From assembly GCF_022581195.2 (NCBI RefSeq), contig NC_061467.1, positions 434,001 to 498,000 of the forward strand: 64,000 nucleotides of DNA, written 5' to 3'. The notes beneath the pieces are model-generated. The model searched no databases and was not told the DNA's origin. It worked only from the letters and a program-made list of their open reading frames with translations. This DNA is from Helicoverpa zea. Taxonomy: Eukaryota; Arthropoda; Insecta; Lepidoptera; Noctuidae. The position numbers were made by a program, and so were the translations under genes. Below are positions 1 to 10,702 of the stretch, piece by piece (positions within the stretch are counted from its first letter, which is position 1; each line of letters starts with the position of its first letter).

Positions 1-250
1 TATAGAATGATAACAAGATTGGCCGTCAAAGCTATGGTACAAATGTTAATTTCCAGTTCTAATAATTCATGTAATTTGTCTATTGATTCAATATGATGGA
101 GAAACATCTCATCCGTAAAAAAGATTTTTACGGGACTCTGATAAAATTTAACTTTCATTTTTATTCAAAACAGTCCTCTAGGTACAATTCCTTTTAAATG
201 ATTTTGCCTTAGTTACGTAATTGTTAAGTATTTTATTCTTTCCACAATAG

Positions 251-411
251 GTGGCCCAAAAACCCCGGTAAAGCCATCAGCACAGAAAGGAGCAGCGAAG
301 ACCGCGCCCCCGAAACAGGCCGCAGCGGCAGCGGCAGTCAAAACTCCTCAGGGCAAGAAGAAGAAAGGGCATAAGCATCAGCAGTATGAGCTCATTGTTA
401 CCATCAATCTG
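251..411 (+). CDS. Calmodulin-like gene, upstream alternative exon (Ala/Lys/Pro-rich N-terminus)
   Basis: An AG at 249-250 precedes the exon and a GTGAGT donor follows 411. Only one frame is open (two bases carried from an exon outside the window, then 53 codons). It reads as a low-complexity Lys/Pro/Ala-rich stretch with six consecutive Ala, then a GKKKKGHKHQQ basic patch and YELIVTINL. The exon ends in phase 0, which is exactly what the exon at 5495 needs, so it can splice in frame to the EF-hand exons. It would therefore add a long basic N-terminal extension to the calmodulin-like core, in place of the ATG exon at 4932. The composition recalls the Ala/Pro/Lys-rich extension of long myosin essential light chains, but that is only an analogy. 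The true start codon is not in the window. The joining is inferred. Confidence 0.6.
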
Positions 412-3400
412 GTGAGTAGACCTGATAGAAGACTGTTTACTTATGAAACTATAGGTGTCTAAAAATACACAATATTCCTCACACTCACACTACGTTATCC
501 AGATACAAACTCTAAGGCCTAGATTCCACAAAAGCAGAGCGAACTGGAGAAGTTTTTGAACTACTTACCAAGTCAATATCGTTACTAAAACGTCTCGTCT
601 CCACCCGCTTAGAAGCATAACTATTCATATGATTAATTTAATAAAGCCTAATTTACTACATAAATTCAGAGAATTAGGTGGTCGTAGGTACAAATGAATA
701 GGTCTTGCATAGATAATCACTTATTTTTACTATTTTCCGCGACTTTTTGAGCTCTACCTCAAATGAAATCAGTCTACCTCAAATGAAACCAGTCTACTGA
801 CGGAACCAATTAATTTGAGGACGTATCAATTTTTCCCCCATCGAATACCTGATCAATGAAAACTAGGATATTGTTCCTTAAAGTTGCCACAGTACTCAGC
901 TATTCTATTCTCCCTATAACCGTTATCAACCGCTATTTCAAAAACAAAACAAACTAGCCAAAGTAACAAACTGCCACATAAAGTGGGCCTTATCGCGGGA
1001 AACTTTAGCTTCCGTTTCTTTCTAACTTGTACATTTTTATATCTGCTGTCCCTCTTGCGTGCTTTTTGCAGATACGGAATACGTAATAGTCAATGAGATT
1101 GGATTATCGAATGTCGTTTGGAAAGCGTAACTGTTTTTTTTTTTACATATTTTATTTTGATGTTGTGTTTTATACGAAAATATTTTGAGTCTAACTCAGT
1201 AAAAGGTACAACAAACTCTGGGGTTAAATGTAGTTTTTCATACATTGAATCTTTTTAGAAATCACTACTATAGGATTATAGTAAGTTTTACCTCAGAATG
1301 TTCTAAAAACCTTGACCAAGTACTAAAAACCAACCAAAATACTTTTAAGAGCTACAATTTGTTTTCTTGAATACTTTGTCAAAAGACGATCGTTAAAATG
1401 ACACTATCAGTTGTATTTACTTCATCACTATGATTTTAGGGCGTTTTTATATGACCAGTGTTCACATTCGCCCACATTATAAGAATGGATGGAACGTCGG
1501 AATCATAATTTTCTTGTTATGACATGTGACATAAATGTCAAATGAGTTCTTAATTCTTTTAGCAGCTATAGGCCCTTGAAGGTCAATAATAACTACCTAC
1601 CTGTGGCCATTTGAAAATTTGAAAGCTGAAAAGTTTTCTGGCTTGGTTTTACGTCCTGATCTCAAAAACTTGGTTCTTAAATAGACAACTATCTAGAAAC
1701 TGCCGGCTTCTAGTAAGATTTGAAACATCATTCAAGTGTATGGTAGTTTACATATCGATAAGAGCAATATCTTCTTTACTTTATTTAAAAATAAATAGCT
1801 TTAGAAAAGAGTCAATCTAATTTATCAAATAAATAGTTCTTTTGCGGAAAAAAACCAATTAGTGAAGTTTTGTATTTCTTCAAGATAATCGATTATTTTA
1901 TAGTACCTACATAGAAGCTAGTTCGTAGTATCCAGTACCTACTACAGTACTAAGTTATCCTAGGTTTTACGCACTTTTGTAATCCATATACCTATTCATT
2001 CTTATCCCATAACCTTGGGCATTCTAACTTTAGCTCAGTTTTTATTTCTATAGCACATTAAAATGTATCAAAAATTCAATGTCATGTAGACTGCTTTTAC
2101 GAGGCAAATAAAATGTGGATAACATTAATTTATTGTCTCTAATATCAGGGAGTTATTTTATTGTAAAAAATCAGGTGTGCCAGTAATGCTTCACATTAAG
2201 TATTTTTGTATAGAGAATATTGGTACATTAAATTAAGTTGGTTTTTATTTATTGTACCCAGTCTTACTAAAGGGTATTGGGTTGCCCGGGTTACTGGATT
2301 GAGGACGTCAAATAGGCAGTCGCTCCTTGTAAAACACTGGTACTTAGCTGTATCTGGTTACACTGGAAACCGAACCCAACATAGTTGGGAAAAGGCTAGA
2401 CAAATGACTTGATTAAGTCAGATGCAATGGTAGGACCACGGAGGACAAAAGGGTAGGACACAAGTGCTAAAATGAAATTATAGTTATAAATACACAATTA
2501 ACATTTGAATTCCACTAGAAAACGACTATTATATATACTTATAATACCTCCTGGTTGCTAATTTATTCATCGCTAAATATTTTTTTACGTGCCTACTACT
2601 TTTCATCCTTCTATCTTCTCGTGTGCAAATAAAAACATTTGCTATGCATAAATGAACAGGCGAACTAAACATTTTCTGAAGATTATATTTTTTGTACATG
2701 TCAGTTCGCTATGTACATTATGTTTCAGTAGACCCACATTGAATAGCATACACTTATTTCCCGCTTTTACCATCACAGTTTTCAATCTTTATACTTTTAC
2801 AGTATAGATGCTGCTTGATTTTTTAAAGAAAGGGACACGCATCATATTATTTACGTGAACGTTTTAATTAAAGCTGAATTAATTCAGTTTAAAAAAAAAA
2901 CTTAAATCAAATAGTTTAATTATGTCCAAAGTAAACTAAAACAATATAACAAATGCTTTACGGTTTTCCCAATAGATGTCGTGACTAACCTCGCTAGATA
3001 GCGAAAATCGAGAAGTTCATGCAGCGATAAACCAAATTGACACTTAAACTTACACAATATGGTTTATTTTAGCAAATCATATATACTCGGTATTTAGTGA
3101 CGTCACGGGTTGATGAGTCTATAATTTTCCCGCCAAAACTGTTTCGCGTTCCAAATGACACGCGTTGTGCCAAGAAGACCGAATATAATATTTATTTGTT
3201 CTACATTGACTGCGTTTTTTTTATGTAATTATGATAATGAAATTGGGTATAAATATTTATTTATTTTTGGTTATTTTAAATATCGCACTCCGGTTCACAG
3301 TTAAACGATTTTTTTTATTATTAATATTGGTAATGATTTTTTTTTGTGTTCAATTATTTACATACGATACTATCTAGGTAATGCCGACCTAAACATAGTT

Positions 3401-4931
3401 GGGAAAAAGGCTCACGTGGTTGAGGATGACTAAAGAGAAATAATGTTTTTTGTGCCTGAAAATATTATGTATTTACCACCTGAAAATACGTCCTAACTTC
3501 TTCTTTCATTATTTTTATCAAAACCTCATTTTCAACTTATAAAAAAATATACGTATGAAGAAAACAAGCAAGATTATTTCAATCAAAATCTTGCTCGCGT
3601 TGTCACCATTATAGAACGCTCGCCTAGAGCAATAAGCGAAAATAATTTTATTTTAAATATAGAATCTCACTTATATCCAAGCTGACAATGTCGCGTCGCG
3701 CATATTATCGCCAGTACGATAACACTAATCGTTTTTAAAAATAAATACAAACGTAACATAAAATTAACAAAGCAAAAAAAAAAAAGTAAAAACCCAAGGA
3801 GTATTCAGTGTGAAAAATATGTGTCTGTGCTAATATCTATTTAAAAATAAAATTGTCCTTCACGTGGTTTCGTGTTTAAAAAAAGAAAACAATTAAAAAA
3901 AGAATGTGTTTTTCTTTTTGGCGCCACCGCCATATTGTTTTGGCTTTGTTTACTTGTAGTAATTGTCGTGAGCTTGTGCAAATACGTTCGAAACGGTTTT
4001 TAATTTGGATAATCAAATAGTCGTGCGGTTTTTATCAATAAGTGAAAAAAGCGTAAGCTACATAACTGTGACTTTTAGTGTAGTGGTAGAATTTGGTGTG
4101 ATTTTAGTTATCGAACATGTAATTTAGTTAAAATAAGTGGTTGTTGCATTTAAAATGCGTATTAAATTATTTAGAAAATGAATTTGAACGGGTTTAAACA
4201 CAGTTAGTACTGTGTATTGAGGAATATCTGCGGTACTTAGACCAACTTTTTGAAGAAGTTGGCGGACAGCTTATGGATTCATTCTGTCCAAGACCAGGAT
4301 GATTGACTTTTGGGAGATAGGCCTATGTTCACCAGCGTAAGGCGTTAAGTTGATCTAATGATGATTAAATACTATTTGTTGACATCTTTTATCCAGTAGA
4401 ATGCTTATTTTGTTTAGTAAGTTCATATGGCCCATAATACAAACTCCGTTTCAAGTGTAGGTAGGTACTGTTGTAAGTACACTGTATTATAATGGTTTTC
4501 TTTCAAACATTTTGTTTAAAATAAAAAGTAGCAAAAGTAGAGTGTACTACCAAAACCTTGAATATAAAAATAATGTGATTTGATGACAAACGTCAATGAT
4601 ATTCAAAAATAAATACGCGTGAAGTGTCAGCGTGGTTTTAATTCATAGTAGAGAGTTTTCAAACTTACTATCGAACATAAATAATAATCAATCAATAATT
4701 GAAAAGTAATAAACTTAAAAGGCGATCATTAAAAAATAATGATTAAAAAGTTTTCAAAAATAGATATAAAACTTTTTCAACGACCATAAATTAGAGCTTT
4801 GAATAGGTACTAACTAACTAAAACTAAAAACCTTTTGCGAACGTGTTCCAAAACATTTTCGTAATGGGTTTCTAATTAGTTCTGAAAATAACTTTTTAAT
4901 ACACTTTTGATAATATAGAAAGAAACTTAAA
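412..4931 (+). other. Intron/5' flank between the two candidate N-terminal exons
   Basis: AT-rich sequence with no supported exon. It holds one retroelement tail near 2.3 kb, fragments of the same family near 3.4 kb, and an RTE-like 3' fragment near 4.24-4.36 kb. A GTGACGTCAC palindrome sits at 3097-3106. The 3.9-4.2 kb part looks like a promoter or 5' UTR region but carries no decisive motif. Confidence 0.5.
2255..2412 (+). repeat. RTE-type retroelement tail, copy 1
   Basis: First of about fourteen copies of one dispersed family in this window. In sense orientation the consensus runs from GGGTATTGGGTTGCCCGGG through GGCAGTCGCTCCTTGTAAA and ends GTTGGGAAAAGGCT plus a short (GAT/ATG) tail. 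Two copies (near 35.4 and 57.4 kb) have clean target-site duplications, and all are 5' truncated, as expected for target-primed retroposition. The family is either the 3' end of a LINE or a SINE that shares it. Confidence 0.7.
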
Positions 4932-5024
4932 ATGGCGGCTGCGAAGCCAGCTGAGGATATTTATCACAAAGAGTATAGAAGACTGAGAAGGCTTACCAGT
5001 GATTTGGCGATTCGGCAGGTTTCA
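4932..5024 (+). CDS. Calmodulin-like gene, ATG exon (alternative N-terminus)
   Basis: The ATG at 4932 has A at -3 and G at +4. The exon reads MAAAKPAEDIYHKEYRRLRR followed by LTSDLAIRQVS. The donor is taken as GTACGT after 5024. A second possible donor, GTTTCA after 5018, would drop two residues; both leave phase 0. It competes with the 251-411 exon for the same acceptor at 5495. Confidence 0.75.
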
Positions 5025-8000
5025 GTACGTAATACTCGAAATGTTCAAAATAATACTGCTAACATAGGTTTATCAAATATCTCTAATGAGCATTAATCTT
5101 AAATCAAATTCATAACTAACAAATACAACATACAAAATCTTCTATAGCTACTAAAACACAAATAAGTAATTAACAAGCGCTTCTCACCATCAAACTCTTT
5201 TGCGTAAACTTTTGTAACTTAATTGACTAAAGATTTGAAATAACGTGCTTGTATTTTTGAGTACCAATAAACAGATTAAAAAAAAAAAACAGAATCAGAT
5301 TTAAACAATTTTTTTATTATTAAGTAGGTATGGCTGTAACATAATATACATACTATTATTCGTAAACACTAACACTTTATCATTCCCAAAGATTCGAAAA
5401 AGAGAAACAGTCTCGAGGCCACACTCAAACTAATCAAAACATACAAGGTTATTTGCTATATCATGTGTTTAATTAGAATCTCTTTCAATTTCAGTCTGAA
5501 TATGGCCTCACGGAAGAACAAGTTGCAGGTAACAACAACAAATATTTTCTCAATAAACCTAAAAAAGAGCTTTCTAAAACCGTTTCGCAGTTATTGGGGG
5601 ACGATAATGCCGAAAAAGAGATGATGTTTGCAAACTCATTCCTACTTATATTTAAAATAAATACGGTATGGTCTTACGTCCGTTCGCGATATTCTATCTA
5701 CCGTTTGATTTGCTTGCTAGAGATAGAATTTTGACATTAGCCCCATATGAGTAAGAGAACAGCAGGGCCGAGGCCTGCCGGGGCAACGGGATTGTTCGAA
5801 AGAGTTACCGCGGCCCTGTACCAGTACCAGGCCGGTACCAGGGCCGCCTTAGGCCCTGTACATAACAATAAGCATTTTGGCCTGTAGGCCTTTTGGCCTA
5901 CGACGGAACACGACGGTTTGTAGTCAGTAAGAGTCTGACACTGCCTCATCGCTGCTAACCCACAGCCATTGGGGTCATTTGATGACTTTTGACGTCGTTA
6001 AAAAAAGCCCCATATGAGTATTGTCGAATTATATCTCTAGTAAGCAAAACAACAGATTAGATAGACTATTGGGAGAGGCTGGAAGCGGTTGTTGACTAGT
6101 TTGGCAATATACTGTTTGCAATAACTTATTGTAAATGTTAATGGTCCCACAGAATTCAAAGAAGCCTTCATGCTGTTTGACAAGGATGAGGATGGCACGA
6201 TCACGATGGCGGAGCTCGGAGTCGTCATGAGATCGCTTGGACAGAGACCTTCAGGTATGTAAACACAGAAAACCATACTATCACTTCTATAAAAGACCAT
6301 AAGTAGGTAACTACATTACATTACAGATATTTACAGCCTTAAAACTTGATGACATGACTTGACAGTCTTTTGCTCGATTTTACAAGTTTAAATTACGGGG
6401 CTACGTAGAGTTATTTAATATCCCTTTGATATCATTTTCTGACTATGACTTCTATCATGGGACTTTCGAAAGAGCCATGGCGGTTTCCGTTCGATGTGTT
6501 TTTCTTCTTCATGAGACTAAACAAAACAGATTGGTATTGCTAATATGCTTTTAGGTAACATGCAAATAAATTAATTTTAGGGACAGACGGTATTTCAGAT
6601 CGTCATAAAATATAAATTTACAAACATCCAGAATTAATTTTTAGAAAATTATGAGTATCCTAAATAAATCCGTTTTATACCCCAATACGGTCCATATTCC
6701 GGGTTAGGTACGATCATAAAATTTTATTGAATATGGAGGGAAGTTTAAAAAGTCGGATTACTTGACCGGTTTCGGTATTCGAGGGTTGTGAATAAAATTA
6801 GGTCAGATCCGGGTGAATTTGAATATCAGCCCTGCTATTGTGTCTTTGGAAATATCGAATATCTGCGGTTTCAAAGTTTTGGGACACTTATTTGAAAATA
6901 CCATTTCGTCTTGCCTATGGAGATCATTATGATTTGGAGCTCAATGTTATGGTAAAGAATTTCCTTAGAGTGTATCTGATTTAAATGAAAAATAAGTATA
7001 TTAAATGAGCTTTCTCTACTTGTATTTAAGTTCAATGAACCTTATTCAGCGTCCTTTTAATCGACCCAAATGCTTAGGATGACTCGTGAGACTCCCGGCC
7101 GTATAGCAAGGTGACCAAAGTATTTCGTGTTTCTATTCGTTAAAAGATAAACATAAGAAATGTTGATAATCCTCACCTTTTCATAACTCACGTTATGTTA
7201 GAAACTCTGCCAAATATGCGAACGATGCAATTCTATTTTAAATGAGGTTAATAGCATACTTTTATACATGATTTTATAGCAAATATTAAAATAATTTCTA
7301 TAATAATGCAAGGCAAAATAATAAAAAACACTGATTGAATCATTGAACGTATTTCTAAAAGACCAAAAAGAATTACAACCAAGGCCCCGGCGAGATTCGA
7401 ACTCACGATCTCCTGTTTACTAGACAGGCGCTTTAACCAACTAAGCCACGGCGCCGATGGGTGCGAGAGCCGAAATTATGAATCAGTAACTTTTGCTAAC
7501 AATTTGCCTGACTTCGTGAGGGAACTACTTTATTCACCCGGATTTTATATAGCTTATGTAATTGTGATGTACATAAGTTTTGTACTCTGATGAATAGCAC
7601 AAACTTGAAAACTTTCAGTATTTTTTTCATTTTTAAACAAATATGTAGGTACTAACATTACGCAACACACTATTTATATACCTACCTACTTATATATATA
7701 CAAGTGCGCTTATCTTATATGAGTCATCCTACAAATTGCGCACATAAATTACCAATTCATATTCCTTATTTTATTACATTTTTGACACTTTTTATTGCCT
7801 ATTTACTATAACATTTAATGATTCAAACAAATAATAAATATGTATTAGAAATCAATATGTCTACCTATTACGATATTTGATGTAGTTTTTATTTCAGCAA
7901 AAACGTTCACTCAGGCGCTTTGATATAATTTACGAGGATATTACTTTCTGTTTGTATGATAATATTGAGTTTGGGACAATACGTGTATATTGTACCTACT

Positions 8001-9447
8001 TTATTATAAACGTGTTAATGTTTTCTTTTATATGGGGCTTTACATACCTCATTTATAAGGAGGAACTTCTTTTAATTCACATTTAATTCTAAGACGGTAA
8101 TGACGGTTCTGAGGCGGAAGATTATCTTATTTATACTAATCCATTTATCAATAAATGGTATTAATTGCAAAATTGGACGAAACTATTCCTTTTCTGTGCG
8201 ACATATGCTCACTCCTAACCATTAAGAAAAATCCGTAAACCCAAAAATACATCGGTAGCCTAAGTCAGATCCAGTTCTGATATGATTTCCCTGTATATTC
8301 CAGAAACGGAGCTTCGAGACATGGTGAAAGAAGTTGATCAGGACGGCAACGGTACCATCGAGTTCAATGAATTCCTCCAAATGATGTCCAAAAAGATGCG
8401 TGGGGCTGATGGGGAAGATGAATTGAGAGAGGCTTTCAGGTAAATACACGTTCCAATAAACTTACATACATTAGAAACTTTCACAAAGCAGCCCGGAGTC
8501 TGGAAGTTTGATTGATACACTCATGCATTGGAGAGCACGTAAATGTTTGTCCTGCGCCTGATTTCTCTCCGGTCGTGTCGGATTGCCGTCTCATCGGGCT
8601 TTGAGAATGAAGGAATAGTGAGTGCACCTGTGTCTGCGCAAATGCTTGTGCACTATGGCCTGTGCAGTTGGCTAAACTTCTTGTATGAGAATAACAGCTA
8701 TGGCTGATGATTGGATCATATTAAAGAAGCTATTCGTAATTCCAGGGTATTCGACAAGAACAACGACGGGCTGATATCGTCGGTGGAGCTGCGTCACGTG
8801 ATGACCAACCTGGGAGAGCGGCTCAGCGAAGAGGAGGTCGACGACATGATCCGCGAGGCAGACCTCGATGGTGACGGCATGGTCAATTACGATGGTAAGG
8901 ATATTTCTTAAGCCAATAGGCATACTAAGAAGTACCCAAATTAAGAAGGTAGTGTAAATATGTGACGGGGAGAGATTTGCGAGGCAGGCCTCTATAGTGA
9001 CAGCATAGTACCTAAATGACGATGATGAGATAACTTTTATTGAATTTTAAATTTTTAAATTTTATAACTAAGACAGACAATGATGGTTAAGGCAGATATG
9101 GTGAATTACAATGATAAGGACATGTTTTGGCTTAAGTAGCAAGTTCGTGGTATGCAATAAATATCCATATTGCCGCAATAATCTGTAAATTAGTTTTAGC
9201 AAAAGGTTGAGGTAAGTAGGTTGAGGAGGAAAAATAGCAGTCGCTCCAAGTAAAATACTGGTACTCTTCTCACCGGTTAAGCCTAAAAGCCGCCCCGAAT
9301 ATAATTTGGTATAGGCTAGGCACTTGATAATGTGAAGTAAAAATCTTGTCCCAGCATGCATATCAAAATTGCTGAATTGTTGTTTATACTAAAGTTGACG
9401 CTTTTCAAATTCCAGAGTTCGTGACAATATTGACGTCGAAAAACTAG
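4932..9447 (+). CDS. Calmodulin-like EF-hand protein (six coding exons)
   Basis: Coding exons are 4932-5024, 5495-5528, 6153-6254, 8304-8439, 8746-8894 and 9416-9447 (TAG). They sum to 546 bases, a 181-residue protein. Residues 1-31 are a unique basic leader (MAAAKPAEDIYHKEYRRLRR...); residues 32-181 align with calmodulin from SEYGLTEEQVAEFKEAF on. Four EF-hand loops are at 52-63, 88-99, 125-136 and 161-172, each with Asp at position 1, Gly at 6 and Glu at 12, so all four should bind calcium. The C-terminus EFVTILTSKN parallels the calmodulin end. Against ordinary calmodulin (about 149 residues) it has an added leader and many substitutions, so it is a diverged paralogue, probably a cytosolic calcium sensor of unknown target. 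The start lies in a good context (AAAATGG). All joins keep frame and use GT-AG. The paralogue name is uncertain; the family is secure. Confidence 0.88.
5495..5528 (+). CDS. Calmodulin-like gene, short exon SEYGLTEEQVA
   Basis: A 34-base exon between TTTCAG and GTAACA. It encodes the segment that in calmodulin precedes helix A (LTEEQ(I/V)AEFKEAF). It ends one base into the Glu codon completed by the next exon. Both candidate first exons join here in phase 0. Confidence 0.85.
5739..6020 (+). mobile_element. SINE insertion with 15-bp target-site duplication (intron)
   Basis: The direct repeat AGCCCCATATGAGTA occurs at 5739-5753 and 6006-6020. Between them, 5754-6005 (252 bp) is locally GC-rich and ends in an A-run, as expected of a retroposed SINE in + orientation. 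Related pieces in the opposite orientation occur near 26.8 and 50.5 kb, sharing the stretches around the CCCACAGC and GGGCCG blocks. It lies in the intron after the 5495-5528 exon. Confidence 0.8.
6153..6254 (+). CDS. Calmodulin-like gene, EF-hand 1 exon
   Basis: Encodes EFKEAFMLFDKDEDGTITMA then ELGVVMRSLGQRPS. The loop DKDEDGTITMAE is a canonical EF-hand. The exon lies between a CCCACAG acceptor and a GTATGT donor and ends one base into a codon. Confidence 0.93.
6255..7381 (+). other. Intron, no recognisable element
   Basis: First part of a 2.05-kb intron: AT-rich unique-looking sequence with no open coding signal on either strand. Confidence 0.5.
7382..7455 (-). tRNA. tRNA-Thr (anticodon AGU)
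   Basis: On the minus strand the 74-base gene starts GGCGCCG and shows a full cloverleaf: D arm with GGTTAA, anticodon stem CCTGT/ACAGG around a CTAGTAA loop (anticodon AGT), and a T arm with TTCGAAT. The box A-like (TGGCTTAGTTGG) and box B (GTTCGAATC) promoters are intact. An oligo-T Pol III terminator follows about a dozen bases downstream (the A-run at 7365-7369 on the + strand). The acceptor stem pairs except for one G-G opposition at the fourth pair, where many insect tRNA-Thr genes have G-T. It lies antisense within an intron of the calmodulin-like gene. It could be a slightly degraded copy, but otherwise looks functional. Confidence 0.9.
7456..8303 (+). other. Intron remainder, AT-rich
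   Basis: AT-rich intron sequence between the tRNA gene and the EF-hand 2 exon. Nothing else is recognisable. Confidence 0.5.
8304..8439 (+). CDS. Calmodulin-like gene, EF-hand 2 and central helix exon
   Basis: Encodes ETELRDMVKEVDQDGNGTIE then FNEFLQMMSKKMRGADGEDE and LREAF. The loop DQDGNGTIEFNE is canonical, and the linker KKMRGADGEDELREAF corresponds to the central helix of calmodulin. The acceptor is TTCCAG and the donor GTAAAT. It ends two bases into the Arg codon completed at 8746. Confidence 0.94.
8470..8722 (+). mobile_element. 5'-truncated SINE filling a short intron
   Basis: Clearly matches the SINE copy at 29305-29647 (shared blocks CACAAAGCAGCCCG, GGAGAGCACGTAAATG, CTCTCCGGTCGTGTCGGATT and GCAGTTGGCTAA). 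It makes up about 250 of the 306 bases of this intron and ends only some 23 bases before the acceptor at 8744-8745. No target-site duplication is clear. Confidence 0.8.
8746..8894 (+). CDS. Calmodulin-like gene, EF-hands 3 and 4 exon
   Basis: Encodes VFDKNNDGLISSVELRHVMT then NLGERLSEEEVDDMIREADL and DGDGMVNYD. The loops DKNNDGLISSVE and DLDGDGMVNYDE are both intact. RHVMTNLGE and EEVDDMIREAD are near-identical to calmodulin. The acceptor is TTCCAG and the donor GTAAGG. The exon is notably GC-rich compared with its introns. Confidence 0.95.
8971..9140 (+). pseudogene. Two decayed duplicates of the EF-hand 4 exon end
   Basis: Intron segments 8971-9026 and about 9075-9140 each resemble the end of the preceding exon plus its splice donor (8850-8917). 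The first keeps TTGCGAGGCAGGCCTCTATA and a GTGACAGCATAG stretch. The second keeps GGTGAATTACAATGATAAGG and a later GGCTTAAG. Both have lost the open frame through small changes. They look like remnants of local tandem duplication of the EF-hand 4 coding end. Confidence 0.6.
9416..9447 (+). CDS. Calmodulin-like gene, terminal coding exon
   Basis: The acceptor TTCCAG is followed by AGTTCGTGACAATATTGACG, giving EFVTILTSKN and a TAG stop at 9445-9447. The first Glu codon is split with the previous exon. Confidence 0.9.
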
Positions 9448-9862
9448 TATGCAGACCACAGGCCGAAGAGAGAACCTCCCGGAAGCCAGTGCCCATACTC
9501 GTACCTCCAGCGGTACGGAGGGAAAGAAACTCTTATCTAGTCCTAACAATATAGACGTGTTGCTAAAGTGGATCATTTTATAGAACGCGCTTGGTGGCAG
9601 TGTATACGTACCCTTATTTCAGTTTCCGCGCACATTTCAGTACAGTGCGATTTTTTTGTCGCACTTGCGATTATTTTGTCGCATTTGCGATTATTTTGTC
9701 GCACTTGCGATTATTTTGTCGCAACAATGTGAATTTTAATGTGTAGTACTGATTAGTAAATTTGGTGTGTGACAGATAATTAAGTTTTTATACTGCTTCA
9801 AGTGTCATATTATAAGGCCTTAAGATAACATGTCATGTTGTACAATATTTTAAAATAATAAA
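9448..9862 (+). terminator. 3' UTR and polyadenylation signal of the calmodulin-like gene
   Basis: An AATAAA hexamer at 9857-9862 lies 410 bases after the stop codon. No earlier good hexamer is seen. The UTR contains the 20-bp tandem repeat listed separately. Confidence 0.6.
9646..9723 (+). repeat. 20-bp tandem repeat in the 3' UTR
   Basis: Unit GCACTTGCGATTATTTTGTC, with three full units at 9661-9720 (the middle one with one change) flanked by partial units. Across unit joins, TCGCA-CT-TGCGA can form a small perfect hairpin, so a transcript would carry a row of mini stem-loops. Confidence 0.85.
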
Positions 9863-10402
9863 GCTAAACGAACGGTTCGAATAGATTTTTTTATAACAAC
9901 GCAAAAAGGGCTATCTTACTTTAGAAGATAGAGTAGAGAGAATACTAACCACCTATGTATTTTCGTTAAAGTTTGCAATAATTTATAATGTCCTTTTTCA
10001 ATAGTAATAATTTGACACCACGAACCATGGAACATATTGTTCCTTATTTGACAAGAACTTTTAAATATTATTGACCTGTAAAAGCAACAATTCGTAACAG
10101 ACAAATTCATTGAAGACGTTACTTTATGCTAAAGTATCGGACAGTCTATAAAACGTTTTGCCGGTTTATCGATCTCCTCTCTATATTTTTGGGAATTTGG
10201 ACTACACTTAATTATTCACGTGACCAATAAACTCTATCAAAGTATATTCTCTATTCTTTCTTAAAAAACTCTAGTAGATAGCCCTTTTACAAAATGTTTA
10301 GATCTACGAAACAGTTAATAAAAGATACGATTGAATCGGTCATTAATCGGCATTAATACTGCCGTAAGTGTTGGCCATTGCCGAACTTAATAGCATCGGG
10401 CC

Positions 10403-10702
10403 ATGGAGAACAAAATGACTAGCGGAGATGTCATAACGCAAAATCTCTAGAGAAAGTAGCGAGACAAAATGCGAGTGCTCGGGAGACGAGGAACGTTACT
10501 AGGTCCGACTTTATACACCTTCTATGGAACCCGAATCAATCAAGACCAATCTTTGACAGTTTGGTTTTGATTTGACAAGGAACCCAAACGTCTCGTCATT
10601 TATAGTAACTGACCACGCCTACCGTACATTACTTTATTACTTGACCTACAAGAAGGCATCTGAACCTTGGATGGTATCTCCGCTAACTTTCCTTCCTCCG
10701 TG
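10403..10702. mobile_element. MITE, AGCGGAGAT family, about 300 bp
   Basis: Imperfect terminal inverted repeats: the left end reads GACTAGCGGAGATG after GGAGAACAAAAT, and the right end, reversed, reads CACGGAGGAAGGAAAGTTAG then CGGAGAT. An internal GGGAGACGAGGAACGTTAC block is shared with pieces near 12.4 kb (reverse) and at 32.8 kb. A further left-end fragment follows at about 10727-10790. Confidence 0.65.
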
